Part shown: positions 42,390 to 53,943 of the stretch, one piece after another
How positions within the stretch are numbered: position 1 is the first letter of the stretch
Layout: each line of letters begins with the position of its first letter
From: Symbiodinium microadriaticum
Lineage: Eukaryota; Sar; Dinophyceae; Suessiales; Symbiodiniaceae
Assembly (NCBI GenBank): GCA_001939145.1
Contig: LSRX01000170.1
Span: 675,326-739,325, forward strand
Reading direction: 5' to 3'
Length of the DNA: 64,000 nt
Notes under the pieces: generated by a model
The model's input: the letters and a program-made list of their open reading frames with translations, nothing else
The model's database searches: none
What the model was told of the DNA's origin: nothing
Program-made: the position numbers and the translations under genes

Positions 42390-44660
42390 AGACTGCTCTT
42401 GAGTGGCAAGCAGCTCGTTGTGCTTGACCACAAACCACACCGGTGCTCACCAACCAGAACTTTCAAAGATCTCGTGACTTATGCTTGTCGGTTTCGGAGC
42501 TTCCTGCTTCTCACACGACCATTCTCTGCGCATTCAATGCTGTGACTGCACCACCATGGCCCTCCAGGCTGCGCTGAGTTAACCCATTGTGCAAGTCCAT
42601 GAGATGCAAGCCTCGGAGCCAGGCCGAAGCGGTGCATCTAAAGTTGGCACAGTCCGGGCCCCCCGACTTCCATTGCTCGAGCCGCACAGAGCCTGCAGGC
42701 AGGGGCAAGTTCGTTTCATGCGACGACCCATTCTAAGTTGCTTTGGAGTTCGGGGTGTCGACGTGCAGATGAACCCTCACTGTCTGCAATGAACTGAAAT
42801 CGGCAACAGCATAATCATTCTAGCGAACCTCAACCTCAAAATGGCTTGCCTGCTGCACTTTGAAATCAACTGCCAAAGATCGTACGCGGCCAAATTTGCC
42901 TGAGATGTCACTGCCACACCGATACAAGCGTGTGCAGCCCTTTAGGCTACGGAAATCTCGGTCTCTGTCAAGATGCATTCGTGCGCTTGTATTTGGGTCT
43001 TTTTCTCCAGGTTCCAGGTGATGAGTTGGGCATCCCAGCCAGCCGTGACTGCAGTACCATTGGTCCAATCCACGGCAAGGTCCTGAGGGCTCAAACATGC
43101 GGCCACCACGCGGCCAGGCTGCATCTGCACAACTTCTTACTGTACTGCAACGGAACTGCATCCATGCCGCTGCCACAACATCCGCATGTCCTGGCATGTG
43201 CACTCCCCTTCCTATGCTGAATTGGCCCATTGCTTCGGAAGCGCCTTGTAGTAAATCTGCTTTGGACACATTAGGATCGGTCGTTTCACTCTCTGCCTCA
43301 AGCAGGCATAGGAAAACCTACAGTACCCATACCGTGCGAGATGTCAGCGTCTAGCTGTCGAAGAAAGGAAGAGGAACATAATCGGGAAGAGCAAACGGGG
43401 CCTCATGTATTACATCGTAGAACTGCAATGCCGAACATTCCACTTCCAATAACTTTCTGCGAGGAGCCGCGAAGTTCCACAGCTGCAGATGCTTGGTCGA
43501 GCTTCCGGTTCCAGCAAGCAGCTGGGACTTCGTCCAGTTTACTGAGATACACATCAAGCCACCAGCATGTCCGCTGGATGTGTGTACACATGTCCAATCG
43601 CGTACATCCCAGATCTTGAAGTTTTCGTCTCCAGCACTGACCAGCCTGTTGCTCTTGAAGTCAGCTTTTAATGCCCAGACACCGCCACGGTGTGCCGGGA
43701 AGGTCGTTTGCAGGTCTGCAGTGGTCATGGACCATACTCTCAAGGAGCCGTCCCCGCATCCGGCAAGCGCGCGGCGACCGGTCCAGTCTGCTTCGACTGC
43801 CGTGCAACCTTCCGGAACCTCGGTCATCGTCTTTTGGCAACCACCTAGCTTCAGATTCCAAAGTTTTGAGGAGTCATCCGCGCCACTCACGGCTTCAAAG
43901 GTTTCCCAGTTGACTGTCAAGGAGTGGACAGTTCCTGTGTGACCTTCCAGAACACGGATACATTTCGTTTCCAACTCCAAATCCCACAACCGCACTGTGC
44001 CGTCTTCAGAACCACTCAGAACCATGGCTGAAGCCCTGGCTGGCTCAAAGGCAGGGACCGGAAGCGGTGTGGGATCCCAATTGTCGAAAATAGGTGCGGC
44101 CGCCGGCTTTCCGATGTCCACATCCACATCTTCGGCCTCCAAGCCATCTGCTTCCTCTTCCTCCGCAGCCCCTTTCTCCTCTTCCTTCTCTTTCGGATAC
44201 TTCATGTTCGGCGCAGATCTGCACGAGGTCGAGGGAAGGCCTGCATTTGGTGGATGCGGTGCTTCTTCCTCGACTTTCGCTCTTTTCCGGTCGTCTTTGG
44301 AATCCTTCTCCTTCTTGCTTTTCTTATCTTTGGCATCTTTGGCCTTCCTCCTGAAACCGCTTCCAGCGCGGCTTGCACAAGTACACGCTTCATGCACACC
44401 AATCAATGCAGACTCAAGCGTCTTCTCGTCTGATCGCTTATGTGAGTCTGCCTTTTTGCTTGCACCTGCAAAATTCGACATGTGCTGTGTGACACACTCA
44501 CACACAACAGCTCCGAGGCCTCCGATGTTCTGAGTGGTATCTTCCTGCACAGTATGCTGACAAGTTGCTAATGCTGTGATCGAGAGGCTGCCGCTGTTAT
44601 GGACAATGCAAACTGTGCTTGAGGACTCACTATCCTGCCAGAGATATCCAGAGACCATGT
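42390..44660 (-). CDS. WD40-repeat protein with charged N-terminal region
   Basis: A 435-codon frame (44658-43351) contains a Lys/Glu-rich low-complexity stretch (KDKKSKKEKDSKDDRK, then acidic EEEE runs), followed by repeats ending in WD or WN: AMVLSGSEDGTVRLWDLEL, EAVSGADDSSKLWNLKL, ALAGCGDGSLRVWSM, RLVSAGDENFKIWDVRD and LLAGTGSSTKHLQLWNFA. The frame stops at 43351, but further repeat-like pieces continue on the same strand in other frames: GHADVVAAAWM (about 43180), LAVDWTNGTAVTAGWDAQLI with TWNLEKK (about 43090-43000) and LHLMDLHNGLTQRSLEGHGG (about 42630-42570). So the propeller probably continues over introns to about 42.4 kb. WD40 propellers are scaffolds; the partner is unknown. The real start is unclear, as the frame's first 100 codons look less protein-like and may be intron. 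Confidence 0.8.
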
Positions 44661-44699
44661 CACCCCTTCACTTGACAAGTGCGAGTGAGTTTCCCATGC

Positions 44700-45560
44700 A
44701 TTGAACTGCTTCTCAGTCTGTTCGTCGCCTTCTGCTGATTCACGCCATTTGCCGTGTGCAGGTGTTCGTCGTGTGAGCCCAACCGTGTTATGGACCCTGA
44801 TAGAAGTCCTTCAACTTACACCGAGTTCGGGGGTACGACCTCAGTAGGAGAGAACAACCGGTATCGTGAATGCTTCAGCATGCGGGTGCAAAGGAACTGC
44901 ATGCCCAAACATGCAAGGTGGTCAACATCGTAAGTTTTTCTGTTAGGCAGTCGCAGATGTTCCCGCGCATTCTCGTGCTTGCAAACCAGTGGAACCTCCG
45001 AATGTCTCAGTGCGAATGCAAGCCCGGACCGCTAACGGATTTCTGCCACTTGCCTCTTCTTGCCCCTTCTTGCCCTGCTTGCTCACCGGACTCGCCCTCC
45101 TCTTAATTGCCTGCACCTTTTTGAACACCTGAAGGATGAAGGCCCGGCCTACCTTCCGGCACAGAGGAGGGGGCGGAGAGAGGCAAGAGGGGGGCAGCCT
45201 CGGGAAGTGGCACAACTCGTGTTGAGGATCCAGACGACCGCATGCGGCAAGAGTGGCCAGTAGGGCGAATCTAGCTGTTACTGAGCTTTCTCAAGGAACA
45301 TCAAAACGTTTGACACACGTACATAACACTTCAGAACTGAAGATCGTGCCCCTTTAAGTGTCGATGTCACCTGATGCCGCAGTGGCGTGTCACACTGAGG
45401 TGCTCGCAGGTCGTCGAGGACTTCAGAAGGGGAGAGACTGGGCACGACACGCAAGCCCTGAGAGCTCCGACACAGGACGAGAGTCTGTTTATGTCTAGAC
45501 TGTTGTCAAGCTGACGGTGGGAGCAAAGCCAAAGGCACACACTGACACATGAACAGACTT
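44700..45560. other. No confident gene
   Basis: A Lys-rich minus-strand piece (KKVQAIKRRASP, about 45130-45095) is the only suggestion of coding. Otherwise I see nothing. Confidence 0.35.
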
Positions 45561-45639
45561 GCAACTTGTAACTAGCGCAGCCCAGTGTCACTTGAGGTTG
45601 TACAGTACACGGGCACACTGCAGACAACGGCCTCTTGCC

Positions 45640-46225
45640 TTTGAGTAAGTGAGTTTGCATCTGCATGCACACGCATGCGCCATCTTGATGCGCACCTTCT
45701 TCTGCCCGTGACCGCCTTCTGTAGACTCGGCGGCATGGAGCTGACTAATCTCGGAGGAGAATATGCGCTGAACTTCGTCCTGAGACACCATCGACTCATT
45801 CCAGAAGAGCAAAGGGCACAGGATGCGTGTGCCATGGGCAAACCTCACCGCGTCTTCGGGCGCCTTCTGGGTCTCCAGAGCTCCCGGCCCGAGGCCGAGG
45901 GATGTTTCCAATGACGCACGAAGTTGGCCTCGGGCAGATGCGGAGCCTTGAGGCTGCTATGTCTGCCCTCGCCCCTGTGTTGGTCGTGTCATGTCTACGA
46001 TTTGAAGCTTCCACACCACCAATCCACTGACAGGGACCTGGGACATGAAGTGAGTGAGATATGTCCTACCGTGACATACCCTTGCATGCAAGGAGCCTAC
46101 TGAAGTACTTTTCAAGTCGACTTCTGCCAGCAGCTTCCGCACTTCTGCTCGCATACGATCGGTACTGATGCCAGCCATGGCCGCGCATTCACCGAAGTGC
46201 CCACAGAGCACGGGTGTCAAGATTC
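45640..46225 (-). CDS. Unresolved gene with possible DEK_C-like helix
   Basis: One frame reads MRAEVRKLLAEVDLKSTSVG then SLHARV (about 46165-46085), which resembles the start of the DEK C-terminal helical domain (R-x-x-V-x-x-L-L-x-x-x-D-L-x-x-x-T-x-x-x-L). Downstream in transcription a second piece reads APEDAVRFAHGTRILCPLLF, NESMVSQDEVQRIFSSEISQ and LHAAESTEGG (about 45870-45700). They are probably exons of one gene on the minus strand. DEK_C domains bind DNA or chromatin; the resemblance here is short and from memory. Confidence 0.35.
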
Positions 46226-46239
46226 AACGGGGACTCTCC

Positions 46240-47185
46240 GAGCCACGAAGCGAAGTGCAAAATGTTCAACAATGAAATTCTACATGAAAGATCCTTTCTG
46301 CATGGTCTGCAATCTCAAATCTCTGCATGATGCTGGAAACATTTCGGGAACGCTGGATGCATGGTTGACGATGTACGTCAAGCGCAGACACCAGACCCGG
46401 CATTTACTGCCAATTTGCGCCAGCAGGGCAGTTCCTTCATGTGCCTCGCCACGGAAGTGTTGAGGTGCTCAACCTTTTCGCAGGTGCTCAAGTCCAACAC
46501 CGGCAGTTGAACAAACACCACATTCACGCTCCACAGCACCGCAAACAGCACACCATAGCACACCGAGAGCTTCGATAGGACTGGTTAGTCAACATGCTCC
46601 TGCCCCGCGAGTCGGAACCGCCCCCTCGCCTTCGTGATCACCAGTCGCTGTGTCTCGAGATGTCTTGACGAGAACGAAAATGCAGGCACCCTCTGTCGTG
46701 GCTGTTCGACGTCTCGATATCTCAACTTGATAGTTTGATTAGTTTGCCGATGCTTGTTCAAAGCTTCGATTCGACGTTCCCGAATTGCGAAGCCCAGCGC
46801 GCGATGTGCTGTGGCGGGGGTACAGGACAGAGCCCTTGCCAAACCATCCTCTCCGCCTCTTCGGCCTTTGCAGCTGTCTTTGGCCGCCTTGCTTCGCCAG
46901 CGATCTGGGAAGAAATTGTGACTGCGGCAGAGTCCAACTCCCTGTGCCTGAGATATCATCCTTGCCATCTCCACGACTAGTCCTCTTCCCTCTGACTATC
47001 GATTCGAATCGATTCTTCGATTTGGGCTGGGCCGACCCACAGAAGCGGGGCTAACATGCGAATCAGTGGAGATGGAAGCGACACCACGGAGGAAGCCGAA
47101 TCCAAAGCCAGATACAGCCGACACCCAAGCGTGCGTGGCTGTTCGATTTCACAGACCTTCAGGGCTCTCGGTGACGAATAGACTC
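46240..47185. other. No confident gene
   Basis: Overlapping open frames on both strands without recognised motifs. Confidence 0.35.
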
Positions 47186-47189
47186 CATG

Positions 47190-47534
47190 ACGAAGAAGAC
47201 CCTGACTTGGACTGCACTGCACTCCGATGCGCTCCGTGGCGAAGTCTTTTCCGAAGTGGACTGGGAAAAGCTCGGCTCTCAACGCCAAATGCGAAGCTGG
47301 CATGGCTGGCGGCTGGTGGATGTCACACGGACAGAAAAACACTCGGCACCGCCTCAGATCCCAGAACCGTCATCTTCTGGACAGTCGGCTCCAGAAGCTC
47401 CTGCCCAGTCAAGTAGCGGCTTCGGAAAAGCTCAAAGCCACGGACAGAAAAGAGTAGGACTTTGGTCTCTATTGAAACAAGTCTCGGCTGCGGACTGGTG
47501 GATCAGATTTCTCAACTGTTTCTACATGCTATGA
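47190..47534 (+). CDS. Possible small plus-strand protein
   Basis: ATG at 47190 opens 114 codons. The start reads MTKKTLTWTALHSDALRGEV, a Pro/Ser/Gln-rich middle follows, and the end is VGLWSLLKQVSAADWWIRFL. No family is recognised. It would be the only plus-strand gene in the window, and the minus strand is also open here, so it may be chance. Confidence 0.2.
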   Translation, partial: TKKTLTWTALHSDALRGEVFSEVDWEKLGSQRQMRSWHGWRLVDVTRTEKHSAPPQIPEPSSSGQSAPEAPAQSSSGFGKAQSHGQKRVGLWSLLKQVSAADWWIRFLNCFYML

Positions 47535-47839
47535 CCGCCAGGAACGGCTTTGAACAGGGCTTCTCCATATATACTCGATCAATCTGAGATGGTGAATCAT
47601 GGTGGATTTTCGGGCGGTCATAGAATCACAAGAAGTCGCAGTGATGCTGCGAGAGGTGCTGAACTCCAACATTCTGCTGGTCGCTGCATGTGGCGCGGGT
47701 TCCTCAGGTTGGGGCCATGGGGTCAGGCCGGCGGCCTTTCGCAGGCAAGCCGGGCCGCCTGGATCGAATCTCGCATGGCACGTCTCCAAATCATGGTCTG
47801 CGTGGGCTAGCGGGCCAGGATGCAGGATGGGACACTGCA

Positions 47840-49345
47840 TCAGCCATCGTTCCAGCGTGCGGCAGTTTCTGCCAAGTCTGAGACGACGCGTGTACCAAGC
47901 CTTCCGCCGACTACCAATGAGATCAGATCTTCCAACAGCTCCTCGTTCCCCAAGATGTCGACATGATCTCCCGAGCTGGGTCCGCCACGCAGGCTTCCGG
48001 ACATTACACCTTTGGGCCCAGGCTTGTCTTTGTACTCTCGCACTGTGCATGGTATCCTTGCAGGGTTCCTCGCTTCGTTTCTCCAGCCCTTTGTGCACAT
48101 GAACCCCAATGAAAGAACAGGGCAGGAGTAGTCACCGTCTCCAAGCAAGAAGCCTGCATTCGGCGCGTGAGCCTCCCTATCAATACCGTATTTAGGACGT
48201 TGGACATCATCACCAGATGCTTCCAAAGCTCCCGTGTACTCGGTAGAGACTCCTACACCGTATAATGCATACATCTTCATCTGAGGCGCAAAGGGCAGGA
48301 CGGTTGCCAGCGCATTGCCCCAGGTTGTGTCTTTTCTCTGGTGTTCTGCCCGTGCTTCAATCGGTGTTGAAGCACGAATTCCCTGCAAGAGCCAGGCCTC
48401 AATCCGCTGCAAATCCCGTGGAACGTGCCTAGCACTGGCAAGCAAATCATATGCTTCTTCAACCGTTAGGTTCTTGCCCTGTGCTTGCACCAATGGCATG
48501 CCCGTGACCTGCTGCCCCCAGACTGCATTTCCACCAATCGGCATGATCATCGATAAGGATGAGCAGCTTCTCCAAAGACTCCGACGCGTCTTGCTACCAA
48601 AGTAATGGTTGACAACAGCACTGAAAGTGCCCATGGTAGCAAAGTCTCTGTTGTCACCTGTAAGGAGCGAGAAGTACGCTTTTGGCAGGCCCAGCAGTGG
48701 AGATGAAATCAGGATTACCGAGTGAACATGATTGTGCACCCAGTTGGGATGTACGTTATGCGTGACCCATTGCATGAAGTAGTGAAACAGGTTTCCTCCC
48801 ATAGAGTGCGCCACAATCGCTGCCTTCTCGCGGTTCATCTTGACGAGGGTTTCGATCTGCTGCATCAGCTTGGTGAAGTACCAATCTCTCCGCTCCATGT
48901 CTTCGAAGGACAAACGCCAATCATAAGAAGCCATGTACATTGAGTTTTGGTCATATCCAACATCTGCAAGAGATTCAATCATGAGACCCCACAGCCAGTA
49001 TCCGCCAATGAAGAAGTCAGCACTCTCAAAGCCCTGAGATGGGCGAACACGGATCGTGCGGTTAAAGTGCGGCTGCTGCAGTGGATCGAGGCCAGTAGTT
49101 GTGTTGAGAGACATGTGCCGAACCCAGCAGTCTGGATCACGGACCATAGCTTGCAGCATGGTCGTAGTGCCCCAAATCCTCTGCCTGAAATAATTCTTGA
49201 TGCAGTCCTCTCCATCCCAAAGTTCCAAGCCAGTCGTGATGATCCCAGGAACCATTATGACGGGATGCTTGGCAACTTTGCCTTCACGGGCCATTCGGAT
49301 GCCAACGCGCTCACTCTTGCCCAAGACTTGGCTGATGGCAGGCAC
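47840..49345 (-). CDS. PDAT: Phospholipid:diacylglycerol acyltransferase (LCAT-like lipase fold)
   Basis: Transfers an acyl chain from a phospholipid to diacylglycerol, making triacylglycerol at the ER. The 501-residue frame has the family's landmarks: HPVIMVPGIITTGLELW (residues 27-43), CWVRHMSLNTTTGLDP (73-88), YDWRLSFEDMERRD (141-154), the nucleophile elbow AIVAHSMGG with Ser181, FSLLTGDNRDF (225-235), the acid in GDGDYSCPVLSLG (403-415) and the His in SGDHVDILGN (458-467). All three catalytic residues are present. The frame begins with GTG preceded by CACAG, so 49345 is most likely an exon start after an intron, and an upstream exon would encode the usual N-terminal membrane anchor. Yeast and plant enzymes are about 660-670 residues, leaving room for it. 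Unlike its neighbours this gene keeps 501 codons in a single exon. Confidence 0.95.
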   Translation of the reverse strand: MPAISQVLGKSERVGIRMAREGKVAKHPVIMVPGIITTGLELWDGEDCIKNYFRQRIWGTTTMLQAMVRDPDCWVRHMSLNTTTGLDPLQQPHFNRTIRVRPSQGFESADFFIGGYWLWGLMIESLADVGYDQNSMYMASYDWRLSFEDMERRDWYFTKLMQQIETLVKMNREKAAIVAHSMGGNLFHYFMQWVTHNVHPNWVHNHVHSVILISSPLLGLPKAYFSLLTGDNRDFATMGTFSAVVNHYFGSKTRRSLWRSCSSLSMIMPIGGNAVWGQQVTGMPLVQAQGKNLTVEEAYDLLASARHVPRDLQRIEAWLLQGIRASTPIEARAEHQRKDTTWGNALATVLPFAPQMKMYALYGVGVSTEYTGALEASGDDVQRPKYGIDREAHAPNAGFLLGDGDYSCPVLSLGFMCTKGWRNEARNPARIPCTVREYKDKPGPKGVMSGSLRGGPSSGDHVDILGNEELLEDLISLVVGGRLGTRVVSDLAETAARWNDG

Positions 49346-49578
49346 CTGTGCGATTGTCGGCCAGCGGATTGTGCACTCCGTTTAGTTGTGGATTCCAGCT
49401 CTTGGATGCTATAGACCAGTACTATTATGCCATCTTAGATCCACGAACAGTGCAAGAGCACCACGACGACCATGACGACCACGAGAAGAGCACGAGGAGA
49501 CCACCAGGAGACGGAGCATGGCACATCTTCTCCCGATATACTGGCGGGATTCAGGAGGAAATCCTTTCGCCCATGTAC

Positions 49579-51420
49579 TTACTGCTGCGATTCAAGGTTT
49601 CCGAGGCCAAGAATGGCCGAGAAGTGGTCCATGTGCTGGAGATTACAATACGTCTCTAGCGGACACCGCGCCACTGCGGGAGCCGTGCAACGGGAACGGA
49701 TAGTCCCATACGAGTAGTCTGTACCAAACTGTTTGGGGAACTGATTCCTCGGAGTGTGAGAGACATTGAGAGACGGCAGCCCAGCCTGCCAGTCAGGAAG
49801 GTAGTCCTTGACTCCCAGGGACGTGCGATTCTTGACGATGTCGGTGAAGCCTTTGCAACACTCGTGCCACGGCAAGCATGAAGCACATCTGTGGCTCTGA
49901 CATGCTGACACAGCTGCCCAATGTTGCGTTCGAAAGTGCTTGAAGATCGAGTACTTCCTTCCACAAGTCACAAGTTCATGACATGATTGCCGGCGCATGG
50001 TTCTGTCATGTTCTGTCCTTCATCCGCGAAGTCGTGCGGAGCAGGCTGTCAACTGTGTCCTCGAAGGGTGCAGGGTTGACAGCCGATATGGACATTGCCA
50101 CATGAGGTGAAGCAACAGGAACTTGCTTGGCTTCTGCACGGTTTAGAAGTCAAAGGTTCAAACAAAAACAAACGTCGCGGCAGATGTACCAAGCTGCTGA
50201 TGACATCATCTCCTTAGCAGTGCTGAGTGCTTGCAGACGAGCACATTAAAGGCAGCATGTACACCGAACTAATCGCAGTGAGAGCTTCATCAAAGGCCCT
50301 GAAGAAAGTGTTGCTAGCGACTCTTGCTCGCTCGCGGAGGGGATCCGGCAACTGCTCCGGCCTTGTCACATGCTGCGGTCTCTCGAACTGCCGTGACCCG
50401 GCGACTGTCTGAGATGAGAACCTCAAATAGCCGTAGTAGGACAGCGAGCACCCGAAGCCAAGAGCAAAGATGGCGGGATAGGACAGCGAGATTGATAGAA
50501 GTGGCCTCTCCGCACAGTGTGTTGAACAGACACCTGACGATCACCTCGCGCCTCCGCAGATAGGCCGAAACGACAAGGTTGGACAGGAAGCCTCCTGAGA
50601 CTCCGTTCAAATCACCAAAGTCACTGGCTATGCCGGCTGTGCAACATCTTCGAACTTGGCTCAAACTTGGCATGTGGCACATTGGCCAAACGTGGTGTCC
50701 AGTGTACATCGTTGTACATGTACCTGACTACCCACCCCACCACAATCGATCACAATACCTGCCAGGTTGTCTGCAAGGGATGGCTTATAACATCTTACAA
50801 CATCGAAGTTGGCTGGGACCTTGATGAATGAAAATCGAGTGCCACAGTCCAGACCATAGGACCACAGCTAAGCTTCCACACGGCCAACACACAAATGCAT
50901 AAACAGCCGGGTGTTCAAGAATCCCTTTCGTGAGCAACGCTCAGTAACCTAGCACACGCCTTGAATCGTTTGGGAAGTGCTTGGCACGAAAATCATCAGT
51001 CCAATGGCATCTGCAAAGATGGCAAGTTCAGGAGTCAGTCGTAAGTCAATTTCCAGTTCTGCACAAGAGTCGCTCGGCTCGATCTGCATCGGCGCCGAGC
51101 GCATCCTGAGATTTTTGGCGAGTGCTCCTGAAGCTTTGCACATCGAATCTTACTCACGTTCCTCGAGGATGACTTGGCCAACAAGCATGCCCCGTGCGAG
51201 CTGCCGTGATCTTTGGCAGCAGAGCCCTCTGCTCCCGTCCTGGAGCCCGCTGATCTCTCACCACGCAATCTGATCCCCTCCTTCTCATGGTCGGCCATGA
51301 CACGCGCGCGCGGGGCGCGCCGGACGGTGTGCAGGAGGCATCTCTTGACAGCTGAATTGAACTGCGCAGGGGACTTGCATGTCTTCTGATGATCATGCTC
51401 CACATGAAGCATCCAATCAT
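49579..51420 (-). CDS. Unresolved minus-strand exons, partly membrane-like
   Basis: Several protein-like pieces: HMDHFSAILGLGNLESQQ with a stop (about 49640-49580); ERARVASNTFFRAFDEALTA then ISSVYMLPLM (about 50340-50255); SDFGDLNGVSGGFLSNLVVS then RRREVIVRCLFNTLCGEAT and LAVLLRLFEVLI (about 50625-50420); PMQIEPSDSCAELEIDLRLT then IFADAIGLMIFVPS (about 51095-50975). The hydrophobic stretches could be membrane helices. A classical donor-like GTGAGT occurs on this strand near 51150. No family recognised, and I cannot say whether this is upstream sequence of the acyltransferase gene or another gene. Confidence 0.3.
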
Positions 51421-51849
51421 GCCATAGTCATGCTCCTCTGACTCAGGCTGTCCGGGACGAAAAAACTTGACTACGTATTGGTCATGTCCGGTGCAGATTG
51501 GTCTCCGTGACTGCTGCTCGCAGCCGCGTCTCCATGTGGGCCTTAGACTAATTCTCGGCGTTCCGGTACTGCCAGCAATCTCTCAACACTCATGTGGATG
51601 GCCAAAGCGCTCCAAGCAAGTCTGTCTGGACACTGGGCTGTGTGCAATCTGCAGCTCCATAGTGCCCTGCAGCCACACACAACAAGACAACCAGGGAGGT
51701 CGACACGGTCTGTCAAGGCACGCCTGGAAGACTGAATGCCGTGTCTGAACAGCGTGTGTATGCAGACTGTTTCCTAAATTGTGTGGCACTTTGCACTTCT
51801 GCCACCTTCCAACGATTAAAAACAACAGGCCCCAGCAGCAACAGTGCAA

Positions 51850-52310
51850 TCACTGGACAAGAAATGATTGGATAAGAAATGCTCCAACTACATCAGCCGG
51901 ATAGCACCAAAAAGCCGAAAATTCAAACCGCCTCCCAGCCAAGAAACGAAGGGCACCCAACATTTTGGGATAATTGCTTGTTTGGATGGGTGGTTCGTGT
52001 ATTGATTCGGGTGCTCCCAAGCCTGGAAAAACCCTAGAATCAGAAATGTAGGGGGCTACGTTTCTTATTTCGGGTGGTTTCAAGCCCTCAGCCTAAGGCA
52101 CAGAAGCCAAAACAAGAAATTAAAGGTGTTGCGTTTCTTGTTTTGGTGGTTTGCGGGCCCTGAGCCTTGGTGACTTACGAACGTTTAAGGCCAATGCCTT
52201 AGTACCTAGACTTGCAGGGGCTCGAGCCCCGGAGAAGAAATGAAGGGGCCCTACAGAATATGGAAATGCGAAACTGAAAGGAAGTTAAGAAATGAAGGGC
52301 GCCCAACGCC
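51850..52310. repeat. Degenerate repeat AAGAAAYGAAGGGC
   Basis: Related words recur: AAGAAACGAAGGGCACCCAA (about 51950), GAAGAAATGAAGGGGCCC (about 52235) and AAGAAATGAAGGGCGCCCAA (about 52287), with TTTCTTATTTCGGGTGGTTT (about 52062) and TTTCTTGTTTTGGTGGTTT (about 52133) in complementary-like orientation. An old dispersed or tandem element is likely. AAACCCTA (about 52030) recalls telomere-type sequence but occurs once. Confidence 0.5.
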
Positions 52311-53940
52311 GGGAGCTGGCACTTCTTATCCAGCAGATGCACTGTAGGCCCAGCTAGGTCTACATGTGCATCATGCGGCTCTGTCAGCATCACCCAGAAG
52401 TAAACGGGCACAGCGTAGAGCATCGAGGGCGACTGGTGGTGACGAGTCATCATCAGCGCGCTGGACACACCAGACTGCTGCGAGTGGCATGAACCAGCAA
52501 CTTATGCTGTGTGAGTGGCGTACTTCAGTCACATCGGAGCAAGTACTACAACCTGTGCTTTACGAATCGTAAGTGACTTAATTACCGTAAGTGGCAGCGG
52601 CCTGTGCATCAGCCCAGCTCGGTCCTGGACGGTCACCTCCACAACGAACAAGGTTCTGCTGCAGTGCAAACAATGCGAGATGGTGAGTTCCAATCCTGAG
52701 GACCAAACTATCGCGACCATGCCTCTCCACTGCGGCCTTAATTACTTCGAACATGCCACAAGTGCGTGGGGCAGCACGCATGGATCTGATATTTCGGACC
52801 AATACAAGTCACGTCAGGTCGGGTTCCGAGGAGCAGGCCATCAGCCGGGTTAAGTTCCACAGCTGAATGTCTGCCGAAAGCAGGCAGGTGGGGTTTTGGA
52901 AACGAGAAGCTACATATGTATATATATATATATGTAATTATAATCTTTGCTCTGTGTCGATGCCACATGATGCCACTATCATCTGCGTTGTAAAATTTAC
53001 AAGGGACGATGCTGTTAGGCAGATATCGGCTTGCTTCGGGCGCTTCAAGTGTGGCCAGGCTTGTGGTGTAAGTTCTGCATCAGCTGGGCGCCCTGATATT
53101 GGTGCGGGGCCTGTCGGACCTTGCAATGACGAGCCCTTTCTGACCATGTGACTGCCTCGACATGTGTCTAAGATACCTCAGCCGGAAATAGCAGTTCGAT
53201 CGCAGATGACAGTCAGAAAAGCTGCTGCATCGACAGCTCACTCTTCTTGTCCGTACAGACCTTCGGCCCAATCACACATACCTGACAGCCTCAAAAGATT
53301 TTGGGGACAAGACCCCACAATGGCGACCCTCAGAAGCGAGACTGGTGTCACATTGGCTGGGCTGCTGCTGGCACACATTCAAAGGTATGGGACATCTGGG
53401 GTCATGCCTTACACTGCCCATTATTGTGCCGCGGAGGTTCCTGACAAAATGGACTTTATACGCTTCCAACGTCCCAAGAAGGGTTGAGTACAAGGCTGCT
53501 TCTGGGCTTGGTAGGGAACAAGCAGAAACTCCAAGTACTGAGCTGCAGATAACAGAATGCAAACCGTCCCGGATCGTCTCGGACAATCTAGTTGCTAGAA
53601 GAAGGGCTACGGGCGCCACTTCTGTGGAATATCGTATTAATGATATTCATGTTCCCGCGACTCTAGCACCAACAGATCCGCAAGTCGGGGGAGTCGGGCG
53701 CTGGCTCCGATCCGGCTCAGCTACATCGAGAAGAAGAAAACGCACAGACGGGGTGTGGCATCATGCACCCCACACACGCAGGAATAGAGTGGAATATACC
53801 AGTTACCAGCAACAAATTCTCGGAGGATGAAATTGTTTGGCTTATGCGATGGCTTCTTTGCACAGGAAACCATAACTGGCAAGCCGCCACCCCACAAGAC
53901 CTGAATCCTTCCTGCCGCCGCGAAGCTCAACATCCACTTT
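52310..53940. other. No confident gene; short (TA)n run
   Basis: A TA run lies at about 52917-52934. Open frames on either strand show no conserved motif. The interval ends at the stop of the PPR gene. Confidence 0.4.
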
Positions 53941-53943
53941 CGA

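Noticed and set aside
43997..44533. 178-codon plus-strand open frame
   Set aside because: It is antisense to the Lys/Glu-rich part of the WD40 gene; Ser/Pro/Leu runs are the expected complement.
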